This document shows positions 1 to 6,580 of a stretch of 11,567 bases of DNA, in pieces. Source of the stretch: Clostridia bacterium (GTDB lineage Bacteria; Bacillota; Clostridia; Oscillospirales; CAG-382); assembly GCA_017397605.1 (NCBI GenBank), contig JAFQII010000252.1, forward strand, positions 1 to 11,567, in the 5' to 3' direction. Position 1 is the first letter of the stretch; each line of letters opens with the position of its first letter. The notes beneath the pieces are model-generated. The model ran no database searches. It was given only the letters and a program-made list of their open reading frames with translations, and was not told where the DNA came from. A program made the position numbers and the translations under genes.

Positions 1-606
1 TACGCGATGCCGATTTTTGTTGTGATCACGGTCGTGCTGGTCATACACCGCAACCACGACGATCATTTTTTTGAAATCGAAAAAGCCGCAAATATCCGCC
101 CGTCCGCTTATCTTTGGGGCAGGATCACCGCTCTGACGGCTGTAAACGGTTTGACATTGCTCCTATGGGGTTTTTTGGCATTTCAATTCTATATCGTGAC
201 GCGCGGCGGCGTCGAGGGGCTGACTCTCACAGAATATGTTGCGGACATGCTGCCACGTTTTGTGCGGACTTATCTTTTTGTCGCTTTACCGCCCATTTTA
301 TTCTACATCGGTGTCACCTATCTGATCGGTTCGGCTTCAAAAAGCGGTGTCGCGTCTGCGGTTAGCGGCATTGGTTATGCAATTTTCTTTTTTGTCGCTT
401 ATCTCATGTTTCGCGGCCGCATTGCGGATGTTTATTTTGATTATCTTTCACCCATACCTTACAATCTGCGACGGTATTTTCATTATTACGATTCAAGATG
501 GTTTGAGGAAACCATCACAGAAGCTCCTCTGTTCGATGGTTCCGTCCCCGTGGCTCCTACCTTGGAGGATTCGTATATTTACGCCTTGGGCGGCGTGAAG
601 AGGTAA
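1..606 (+). CDS. ABC-2-like permease with an ABC-ATPase C-terminal tail (5'-partial chimera)
   Basis: The frame is open from base 1, so the gene continues upstream of the window; the ATG at 7 aligns inside the homologous permease and is not its start. Counting from that ATG, residues 1-170 match the permease at 612-1469: FFEIEKAA at 21-28, then TRGGV at 65-69, several hydrophobic helices, and a YLSPIPYNL block at 146-154. The last helix of that permease is missing. Instead residues 172-199 match the last 28 residues of the ATPase at 4266-5144 at 24 of 28 positions, including SVPVAPTLEDSY. A conserved (T)LED motif near the end is normal for DrrA/BcrA-type ATPases and out of place in a permease. 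The DNA of this tail is about 76% identical (64 of 84 bases), with most changes silent, so the fusion is not a fresh copy of the downstream gene. Whether the protein still works is unknown; it would lack its final membrane segment. Confidence 0.8.
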   Translation, partial: YAMPIFVVITVVLVIHRNHDDHFFEIEKAANIRPSAYLWGRITALTAVNGLTLLLWGFLAFQFYIVTRGGVEGLTLTEYVADMLPRFVRTYLFVALPPILFYIGVTYLIGSASKSGVASAVSGIGYAIFFFVAYLMFRGRIADVYFDYLSPIPYNLRRYFHYYDSRWFEETITEAPLFDGSVPVAPTLEDSYIYALGGVKR

Positions 607-611
607 AGGGA

Positions 612-1469
612 ATGTTTAAAACTATTGTTGTCACAACAAACAGAAATCTCTTTCGTTCAATCACGTTTCGATTATCTTTAATAATATTATCCGTCGTAGC
701 TATCGTGACAGCATTGCGAGGCTTTCATGGAACCTACGATATGAGCCTCAATGAATTGATCATGGATACCGATCCGCGATATGTACTTAAATATGATATT
801 TTCATTCAGTGGCTAAATAACTCGGTGACATCGCTTTTGCTTTACATCTTGCCCTTTTTTTCTATCATCGCAACAGTAATCATCCTTATACGCGATTACA
901 AAGATGACTTTTTTGAGATAGAAAAAGCAGCCGGAATAAAACCTTTTCAATATATATTCGCACGCTTGCTGACATTGATTTCAATCATCTACATATTGTC
1001 TGCAGTCATGAATTATTTTCAAGTTAATCTTTATGTATATACACGCGGCGGTGTTCAAGGAATGGATATGAAAGATTATCTGGTCGAGAGTTTTGTGCGA
1101 CTGACACGCATTGAGTTCACACGAATACTCCCTTGCATCACCTTTTATGTATGCCTAACATATTTATTTGGCTCTTTTTCCCGAAGTGCTATTTTATCTG
1201 CATCGCTGTGTATGGCATATGCCATTACAAACTATGCCGTAGTACTATATTCCGTAGCAGAAAGTGGGATCTTTTTGAATTACCTTTCTCACACTGCGCG
1301 AAAATTACAGAACTACATGCATGTTTATGACACTGAAAAATTCGAAAGTTTTGTGACACAGACAAATACATCCTCAACAGATGCCGCTCTTTGTATTAGT
1401 TTTTTAATCGATTGCGGTATTCTATTTGCAGGTCTATGCTATGTCCTCGTTAGAAAACGTGAGCAATAA
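612..1469 (+). CDS. ABC-2-like transporter permease, six membrane helices
   Basis: This 285-residue integral membrane protein is probably the membrane subunit of an ABC exporter. Hydrophobic segments lie near residues 18-36, 71-93, 119-142, 170-188, 192-214 and 257-280, followed by a basic end (RKREQ). The cytoplasmic motif DDFFEIEKAAGIKP (98-111) after the second helix is also present in the gene before it and, weaker, in the permease at 3512 (NFEIELALTCGVK). By analogy with ABC-2 permeases it could be the ATPase-contacting loop (inference). The start follows the previous stop by five bases, with a GAGGTAAAGGGA ribosome site overlapping that stop, so the two genes are co-transcribed and probably translationally coupled. 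No ATPase lies directly beside it; the only one in the window is at 4266. Substrate cannot be told. Its AT-rich composition contrasts with the genes after 5200. Confidence 0.85.
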   Translation: MFKTIVVTTNRNLFRSITFRLSLIILSVVAIVTALRGFHGTYDMSLNELIMDTDPRYVLKYDIFIQWLNNSVTSLLLYILPFFSIIATVIILIRDYKDDFFEIEKAAGIKPFQYIFARLLTLISIIYILSAVMNYFQVNLYVYTRGGVQGMDMKDYLVESFVRLTRIEFTRILPCITFYVCLTYLFGSFSRSAILSASLCMAYAITNYAVVLYSVAESGIFLNYLSHTARKLQNYMHVYDTEKFESFVTQTNTSSTDAALCISFLIDCGILFAGLCYVLVRKREQ

Positions 1470-1499
1470 CAATTATAATTCATTGTTAAGGAGATAATT

Positions 1500-2642
1500 A
1501 TGAAGCGCATATTTACCTCGATCCTCATTCTACTTTTCGTGCTTAGCACAGCCGCTTGTTCGAACGATCACTCACAATCTACTTCGAATGAATCCTCGTA
1601 CGTTGATCCTATTTCGGACTATGATGATATCTCGGTTTTCTATCCAAATGATTCCGATGACGAAACATTGCCCGAATCCCAAGAGAACGAGTCGGAAAAT
1701 GAAGAATCTGCAGATCATTCGATTGAAACTCCCGAGTCTGCCTTTTCCGAAGAGCCGCACGAATCCTCCGATGATGGGTCTGTAGAAGAGGAGTCCTCAA
1801 GTCATTCGGAAGAAACTTCCGAATCTGCTTCCTCCGAAGAGCCGTACGAATCCTCCGATGATGAGTCTGCAGAAGAGGAGTCCACAGATTATTCGGGAGA
1901 AACCTCTGAATCTGCTTCCTCCGAAGAGCCGCACGAATCCTCTGACAATGAGTCTTTCGGCGATGTCACATCTGAAGAGGAGCCTCACTCCGCGGGCGGT
2001 ATCGTTATCAAACAGAAAAAATACGACTATAATGGTCATCATATTATAATAATGTCAGTTGAAAATCAAACAAAAAAAGACTACACAATCACGATTAACG
2101 GATCCTATTTTGAAGCAAACGGCACAATGATTCAACAGGAAAGCAAAACTTTCAAAGGATTTGCCTCCTGATATCAAAAATATTTTGTTTTTAATCCGGG
2201 AATGCAATTTGATCACTTTGAATACACACTAACAACGGAAAGCTTTGGCGGAATTGCATTTTCGAAATATCTTAAAACCATGGATCCGGTTCGCATTACA
2301 ACCGGTAAAACATTTATAAACGGCACAGGCGGTTTCTTTGATCAAGCACATGTTGCCGTCTCTGCAAGTTTTCAGGTTGCTAATACATATGATAAGGAAT
2401 TATTCTACTCCGCAGAATTTGTCGTATTTGATAACAAGGGAGGCATCTACTATATCGATTCAACACTCCAAGAAAGTAGCGCAGTTCCGGTAGAGAGCGG
2501 CAGATCGCCAACGGAATATAGAATTGGACGTTATATTATTTACACCGATGTATTATGGGAAGATAAAAGCTCATTTGTTTTACCCGATGAACTACAAGGT
2601 GATGTGATTGGAATCGTGTGCGTCAAAAGCATCAGCAACTAA
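1500..2642 (+). pseudogene. Lipoprotein with Ser/Glu-rich repeat stalk, interrupted by in-frame TGA
   Basis: One reading frame of 380 codons is broken by TGA at 2169-2171, after residue 223. The start is secure: ATG at 1500 with AAGGAGA five bases upstream. Residues 1-20 form a lipoprotein signal with lipobox STAAC. An acidic Ser/Glu-rich segment follows, with three tandem units at residues 68-153. A beta-rich domain then begins (IVIKQKKYDYNG...). Its continuation after the stop, YQKYFVFNPGMQFDHF, aligns with YQNYFIFEPKIKFDHF in the protein at 2819-3502, where the residue at the stop position is Gly (SGYQ). A GGA-to-TGA change is therefore the likely lesion. The domain resembles FxLYD-type extracellular domains (inference). 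The part after the stop has an ATG at 2202 without a good ribosome site, so separate translation is doubtful. The first part could still give a truncated surface protein. Other genes here end in TGA, so TGA is a true stop in this genome. Confidence 0.8.
1701..1958 (+). repeat. Three tandem ~87-bp repeats coding for a Ser/Glu-rich stalk
   Basis: Three units start at 1701 (84 bp), 1785 (87 bp) and 1872 (87 bp). The block GAAGAGCCG recurs at 1749, 1836 and 1923, exactly 87 bases apart. Each unit codes for about 29 residues of the pattern EES..HS.ETSESASSEEP.ESSD, with no hydrophobic run. Such acidic low-complexity segments commonly act as wall-spanning spacers in Gram-positive surface lipoproteins (inference). 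Units 2 and 3 are more alike than either is to unit 1, suggesting stepwise expansion. Confidence 0.9.
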
Positions 2643-2643
2643 T

Positions 2644-2802
2644 TTCTATTATGTTTTGAAGCGATGAGAAGTCGGGCATATAAACATCAAACGTTTCGGT
2701 TTGACGGCAGTCGATCCGATATTGTGCATTTTGTTTTTGGCCTGCACCTCGTTGCTTTGCCTGATAGCGGCATATTGGTGCCAGAAAAAACGTGAGATTT
2801 AA
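2644..2802 (+). pseudogene. Remnant of a permease C-terminus (last membrane helix)
   Basis: Directly after the lipoprotein stop (2640-2642), a frame ending at TAA 2800-2802 codes for a hydrophobic helix (PILCILFLACTSLL onward) followed by QKKREI. This mirrors the end of the permease at 612-1469, whose last helix is followed by RKREQ, and the end of 2819-3502 (RIRKRNV). The frame is interrupted by TGA at 2665-2667 and has no start or ribosome site of its own, so it is read as a leftover of a permease gene removed by recombination. It shows that at least one more permease copy once stood here. The match is short and compositional in part, so confidence is moderate. Confidence 0.6.
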
Positions 2803-2818
2803 TGAAAAGGAACGGATT

Positions 2819-3502
2819 ATGAGAAAGAGTTTTGTTTTCCTGCTATGCGCCGTGCTACTTTTTTCGGGATGCGCCAAATACGAAGAGCACACAATCGTAT
2901 CTTTTGACGAAGAGTCACGCATCGTGATCGAAAACAGCGAAACCGATCAGATCAGCGAGCTTTTGATCAAAGAAAAGAAGTACACCTTTGAGGGGAAAGA
3001 CCTTGTGGTGCTAGATGTTACAAACATCACGGGCAGTTCCCTATCCGTAACAATAAACGTGTCCTTTTTTACCAAGAACGGCAAAACCGTAAAAACGCAA
3101 ACACAGACCTTTGACCAGTTTTACAGCGGCTATCAAAACTACTTTATTTTTGAACCGAAAATCAAGTTTGATCATTTTACCTATACAGTCAGTACGGTAT
3201 TCAAAAGCGGGGTTGCGGCAATGATCGCGTCATCGATCTACGTCATTGTGTTTTATTTGGGCCAGCTTACGCTTCATATGAGCTACGAGCCGATCGTTCA
3301 GGTATATTTACGATATCTCAGTCCGCTCCCCCGGGCATTGAGGCTACATGCGGCAATGGCGGACACCGGTTACTACAAAAGCGCTCTCAGCATACATAAT
3401 GATCAACCGATCCATATCGTTTTGGGCTTTTGCAGTCTGATATGTTTTATCGGTTTGGGAGCGGGAATTTCCTACTTCCGTATCCGCAAGCGTAACGTTT
3501 AG
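2819..3502 (+). CDS. Chimeric protein: lipoprotein N-terminal half fused to permease C-terminal half
   Basis: The start is taken at ATG 2819, with AAAAGGA eight bases upstream; a GTG at 2792 in the same frame would put charged residues before the signal. The protein has 227 residues. Residues 1-18 are a lipoprotein signal with lipobox FSGC. Residues 48-127 match the beta domain of the lipoprotein at 1500-2642 (LLIKEKKY versus IVIKQKKY; IKFDHFTYTV versus MQFDHFEYTL). From about residue 128 it becomes a permease C-terminus: FKSGVAA aligns with SKSGVAS of the gene at 1-606, YLSPLPRALR with YLSPIPYNLR, and a last helix is followed by RIRKRNV. The junction lies near 3200, at bases similar in the permease gene (TTCAAAAGCGG here, TTCAAAAAGCGG at 337-348). 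The frame is kept across it. A surface-lipid-anchored protein with two or so C-terminal helices is possible but unusual; it may also be decaying. Confidence 0.82.
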   Translation: MRKSFVFLLCAVLLFSGCAKYEEHTIVSFDEESRIVIENSETDQISELLIKEKKYTFEGKDLVVLDVTNITGSSLSVTINVSFFTKNGKTVKTQTQTFDQFYSGYQNYFIFEPKIKFDHFTYTVSTVFKSGVAAMIASSIYVIVFYLGQLTLHMSYEPIVQVYLRYLSPLPRALRLHAAMADTGYYKSALSIHNDQPIHIVLGFCSLICFIGLGAGISYFRIRKRNV

Positions 3503-3511
3503 GAGGGTAGT

Positions 3512-4252
3512 ATGCTATTCTTACGTTCTTTATGGAAAAACAAATATTATCTCGTCTTGGCGACGGCTCTCATGGTGGTGGTCTCCCGGGTATGGGAAGC
3601 ATCGCCATTGATTGCGGCTTTGCCGGAGAAGGGTTTTATCGACTACACGGAGTTATTCGTGCCGTTTTTGCTGATTCTACCCATTTCGTTCTTGCTGTAT
3701 GATAACTTCGAGATCGAGCTGGCCTTGACCTGCGGGGTGAAGACGGTGAAGCTGATGCTTTACAAGTTTTTCTCGGTGTTGCTTTACACCCTGATTCCCA
3801 TGGGGATGTTGGTGGTGTTTTACAAGTACACGGAGTTTACCCCCAATAGCCAAACGAAGATACGGATTCCCATCGTCATTCCAGATGATTACAAGGTATA
3901 CATGGCGGTGTCTGCGTTTGTGACAATTTTGTTCTTTGCGTCGTTGTTCCTGCTGGTGCGTGTGGCGACGAAGAACTGTTATGCCCCCGTGGGCTTGGGG
4001 ATCTTGGTGTATACCATTTTCAACACGCTGAACACCAATATTCACTCAGGGTATGAGGATATACGGAAGTGTCTGTTTGACCCCTTCTTGTCCAACTATT
4101 TTCTCGGGGACGAGGTGCCGGTGAATTATTACAAGGTAGGCCCGCTTTGGACGTACAACAGGATCTTGTTCTTGGGATTGGCGTTGGTGATGTTGGTTGT
4201 TACGTACGTTTTGTTGAGACGGGAAAAACTGCATCAAGGATTTAATGATTGA
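3512..4252 (+). CDS. ABC-2-like transporter permease, six membrane helices
   Basis: This 246-residue membrane protein is the likely partner of the ATPase that follows. Hydrophobic segments lie near residues 12-26, 47-63, 86-104, 131-149, 158-174 and 217-235, and the end is charged (RREKLHQGFND). NFEIELALTCGVKTVKL (65-81) after the second helix corresponds to the FEIEKAA.I.P segment of the other permeases, so it belongs to the same broad family but a different branch; it lacks their TRGGV motif. The ribosome site AGGAGG (3501-3506) overlaps the stop of the preceding gene, showing tight coupling. It is the only permease here directly adjoining an ATPase and appears intact. Codon use is heavy in TTG for Leu and GTG for Val, more so than in the ATPase next to it. 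Substrate unknown. Confidence 0.85.
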   Translation: MLFLRSLWKNKYYLVLATALMVVVSRVWEASPLIAALPEKGFIDYTELFVPFLLILPISFLLYDNFEIELALTCGVKTVKLMLYKFFSVLLYTLIPMGMLVVFYKYTEFTPNSQTKIRIPIVIPDDYKVYMAVSAFVTILFFASLFLLVRVATKNCYAPVGLGILVYTIFNTLNTNIHSGYEDIRKCLFDPFLSNYFLGDEVPVNYYKVGPLWTYNRILFLGLALVMLVVTYVLLRREKLHQGFND

Positions 4253-4265
4253 GAGGAGTATATAC

Positions 4266-5144
4266 ATGAAAATTGAAATCAAGAACCTAACCAAAATCTA
4301 TCCCAGAGGGAAAAAGAAAGCCCTGAATGGTGTGAACATCGAGATCGGGCAGGGCATTTTCGGGTTGATCGGGCGCAACGGCGCAGGAAAGACAACGTTA
4401 ATGCGCATTGTCGCAACGATCATGGACGCTACCGACGGCGAGATTTATTTTGACGGAAAAGAGTTAAAGGCAAACAAAGACGAGTTCCGTTCCTCGCTCG
4501 GATATCTTCCACAAAGCACAAAATTGATGCCGAGAATGAACATTGTCGAGTTTTTGGATTACGTTTGCATTCTCAAAGGCATCAAAAACAAAACCGAGAG
4601 AAAAGAAAAGATTGCCAATGCGATCGAAACGGTCGGTCTGGTCGGCGAAGAAAAGAAACGCTTGGGCAAATACTCGGGCGGTATGTTACGCCGTGCAGGT
4701 ATTGCGCAGGCTTTGATCGGCGACCCCAAGGTATTGATCATCGACGAGCCCACAACGGGGCTTGATCCCGAGGAGAGACTGTACTTTTTGAATCTGCTTT
4801 CCAAAATTGCCATGGAGAGAACGATTATCTTTTCCACGCATATTACGGCAGATATTGAGCATTTGTGCAACAACATCTGTGTTTTGGAACAAGGTGAAGT
4901 CAAGTACCTCGGCGAAAAGGGCGCGTTTATCAACCGTGTGGAAGGCAAGCTGTACGAGCACACGGGAACGCCATTTGAGGAAGAACAGTTGCGAAAGGAC
5001 ACCGTGGTCACCTCCGTGGCATACGTAGACGGCAAGCCGAAGATTCGTTACGTTGCAGAAGCGCCTGTATTCGAGCATTCTGTTCCCGTGGCTCCGACCC
5101 TTGAGGACTCGTATATTTTTGCTCTGGGCGGTGTCAAACGGTAA
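4266..5144 (+). CDS. ABC transporter ATP-binding protein (BcrA/DrrA-like)
   Basis: This 292-residue cytoplasmic ATPase would power the permease at 3512-4252. Visible motifs are Walker A GRNGAGKTT (36-44), Q-loop LPQ (81-83), a signature in the form YSGGM (136-140) instead of LSGGQ, Walker B VLIIDEP (156-162) and the switch His192 in FSTH. The C-terminal part (about 200-292) contains the typical regulatory extension and ends in the PTLEDSY segment seen in DrrA/BcrA-type ATPases. An in-frame ATG at 4245 overlaps the permease end, but ATG 4266 has GAGAGGAG eight bases upstream and gives the usual N-terminus (MKIEIKNLTKIY), so it is preferred. All catalytic residues are present. Its last 28 residues reappear at the end of the gene at 1-606. 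Related ATPases serve in antibiotic export or lantibiotic immunity; the substrate here is not known. Confidence 0.95.
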   Translation: MKIEIKNLTKIYPRGKKKALNGVNIEIGQGIFGLIGRNGAGKTTLMRIVATIMDATDGEIYFDGKELKANKDEFRSSLGYLPQSTKLMPRMNIVEFLDYVCILKGIKNKTERKEKIANAIETVGLVGEEKKRLGKYSGGMLRRAGIAQALIGDPKVLIIDEPTTGLDPEERLYFLNLLSKIAMERTIIFSTHITADIEHLCNNICVLEQGEVKYLGEKGAFINRVEGKLYEHTGTPFEEEQLRKDTVVTSVAYVDGKPKIRYVAEAPVFEHSVPVAPTLEDSYIFALGGVKR

Positions 5145-5234
5145 AAACGTTTGGCATGATTTTGTCCGAAAAATGGGCAGATGTGCTACTATACTATGAA
5201 CTCCGGAGAAAACAAACAGAAAGGAGAATTTGGT

Positions 5235-5948
5235 ATGAAGAAAACAACCGTACTTGCATTGGTTTTTTGTTTGGTGTTTGCATTGGTCGGCGGAACGTTT
5301 GCGATTGCGCAGGAGGTTTCCGAAGGTGAAAACGCAACAGATGTATCAGCAGAAATATCCGCAGAGGATGCTCCCGCGGCAGATGAAACGGTTACACAAG
5401 CCGAAAGTGCGAATGTCCCCGAAACACAACAGCCGGTCACGGATGCTTACAGTCCCGACAGAGTGGTTTTGACTTCTACTGCTTGGGATGACACGCTGGG
5501 CGAATGCGTCACGGGCGAATTTGACTCGCTTGCGGACGCGCTTTTGGCGGTCAACAGCGACGTTCCGCTGTATTATCCCTCTTGGGATGCGGGGCATCTC
5601 GACACCTTTGGCGGTGCAATGCTGATCATTCTGCACAACCCCGTTTCGGTGCTCGACATGTCCACGGGTACATCCACGGTACACGCGTCGCTGCAGTTTA
5701 ACTACCACACGCCGCAGTTGGAGTATTTCAAGATCCATTTCGGCTACACGGGCAAGGGTGATTCCGAAGAAGAATGCGAAGCGTACGCGTTTGGCAAGTA
5801 CACGTTTTATCTCAGAACGTACGAAAACGTCGTGACGGGTAAGCAGGGCTGTATCGCGCATGCGGACATCGAAGGCTGCGGCTATCAGTTTGTCGCGGGC
5901 AGTATCGAAGACGCAAAGCGCATCATCGACAGCTTGGTACGCGCGTAA
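5235..5948 (+). CDS. Secreted protein sharing the sensor domain of the downstream anti-sigma factor
   Basis: ATG 5235 has AAGGAG eight bases upstream; the longer frame from 5181 would bury the signal peptide. The protein has 237 residues. Residues 1-25 are a classical signal peptide (cleavage probably after AIA). An Ala/Glu/Thr-rich linker covers about 27-68. A C-terminal domain (about 75-237) is clearly related to the outer domain of the anti-sigma factor at 6543: VTGEFDSLADAL versus VTGTFDTLSQAM, YYPSWDAG versus YYPTWDGG, SLQFNYHT versus SLQFEYHT, and EDAKRIIDSLV versus EDAKRMIDSLV. The C-terminal pattern recalls DUF4367, a domain found in Firmicute anti-sigma-type proteins (tentative). With no membrane anchor it should be released or held at the surface. 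A -10-like TATACT lies at 5190-5195 without a well-spaced -35 box. It may compete for, or deliver, the signal read by the anti-sigma factor (inference). Confidence 0.85.
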   Translation: MKKTTVLALVFCLVFALVGGTFAIAQEVSEGENATDVSAEISAEDAPAADETVTQAESANVPETQQPVTDAYSPDRVVLTSTAWDDTLGECVTGEFDSLADALLAVNSDVPLYYPSWDAGHLDTFGGAMLIILHNPVSVLDMSTGTSTVHASLQFNYHTPQLEYFKIHFGYTGKGDSEEECEAYAFGKYTFYLRTYENVVTGKQGCIAHADIEGCGYQFVAGSIEDAKRIIDSLVRA

Positions 5949-5954
5949 TTCCTC

Positions 5955-5983
5955 TTGCAAACACAAGCGTCTTGTGTTATTCT
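5955..5983 (+). promoter_or_regulatory. Candidate promoter of the sigma/anti-sigma operon
   Basis: TTGCAA (5955-5960) and TATTCT (5978-5983) are separated by 17 bases; each matches the sigma-A consensus at four of six positions. It sits 28 bases before the sigma-factor ATG and just after the stop of the secreted-protein gene. The spacer is an inverted repeat, listed separately. Confidence 0.5.
5960..5978. repeat. Perfect 8-bp inverted repeat inside the promoter spacer
   Basis: AACACAAG and CTTGTGTT face each other around CGT. The repeat spans exactly the space between the candidate -35 and -10 boxes. It could be an operator for a dimeric regulator. It could also be a weak stem-loop ending the upstream gene, although no U-run follows at once. 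Confidence 0.6.
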
Positions 5984-6010
5984 ATCAAAAACAAACCATG
6001 GTGAAACGGC

Positions 6011-6580
6011 ATGCAATCGGATCTGTTTATCAAAAAAGCGATACGGGACATCGCGCACGGCGACCGCAATGCGATCGGCGTGATTTATGACTGCGCCTAC
6101 AAACAGATCTACTCGGTTGCATGGTCGGTAGTCAAAAACCGCGAGGATGCGGAGGACGTATCGCAGGAGACGCTGTGCGAGATCCTGCGGTGCGCCTCCT
6201 CGTACCGCGGCGGAAATGCCAAAGCGTGGGTGCTTGCCATTGCGCGCAACCGCGCGTTGGATTTGGTCAAAAAGCAAAGCCGTCTGACCTTGCGCGAGGA
6301 CATGGCGGCACAAACGGAGCTGTCCTGTGCCAAGGACGCGCTGGAAGACGAGGTGATCTGTATGGATGCCTTGCAGACCTTGGGCGATACGGAACGCGAG
6401 GTGGTGCTCTTGCGCGTTTATTGCAACTGCCGTCACAAGGAGATCGCACAGATTTTGGAGATCTCCGTTTCGGCATCCGAAAAGCACTACCAACGAGGGC
6501 TTGCCAAGCTCAAAGCCTATTATCAAGACAAGGAGGAGCCGTATGAAACACATCCGCAAACAAATCAAAAACACGTTTGA
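6011..6580 (+). CDS. ECF-type RNA polymerase sigma factor
   Basis: This 189-residue protein has the two domains of group 4 (ECF) sigma factors. Region 2 lies at about 18-88, with DAEDVSQETL (46-55) and the promoter-melting/-10 segment AWVLAIARNRALDLVKK (72-88). Region 4 lies at about 118-170, with LGDTEREVVLLRVY and the helix-turn-helix HKEIAQILEISVSASEKHYQ. Length is normal. The start at 6011 has only a weak ribosome site (GGTGAAA), and no better in-frame start was found upstream, so translation may be kept low. The gene overlaps the anti-sigma start by 38 bases, the usual layout of a sigma/anti-sigma pair. It would direct polymerase to a small regulon when released; the upstream secreted protein is an obvious candidate target (inference). 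Confidence 0.92.
   Translation: MQSDLFIKKAIRDIAHGDRNAIGVIYDCAYKQIYSVAWSVVKNREDAEDVSQETLCEILRCASSYRGGNAKAWVLAIARNRALDLVKKQSRLTLREDMAAQTELSCAKDALEDEVICMDALQTLGDTEREVVLLRVYCNCRHKEIAQILEISVSASEKHYQRGLAKLKAYYQDKEEPYETHPQTNQKHV

Noticed and set aside
1467-1488. TAACAAT/ATTGTTA inverted repeat before the lipoprotein gene
   Set aside because: The 7-bp AT-only arms with an 8-base loop are easily found by chance in this AT-rich stretch, and they overlap the ribosome site.
2169-2171. Selenocysteine or alternative-code reading of the TGA
   Set aside because: The paralogue has Gly, not Cys, at this point, no SECIS-like hairpin was seen, and TGA ends several intact genes in the window.
5162-5195. Promoter before the secreted-protein gene (TTGTCC and TATACT)
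   Set aside because: The spacer would be 22 bases, too long for sigma-A; the -10-like box is noted in the gene entry but no promoter is claimed.
5346-5966. 206-residue open frame on the - strand
   Set aside because: It is antisense to the secreted-protein gene, has no good ribosome site, and its composition is that expected of a shadow frame.
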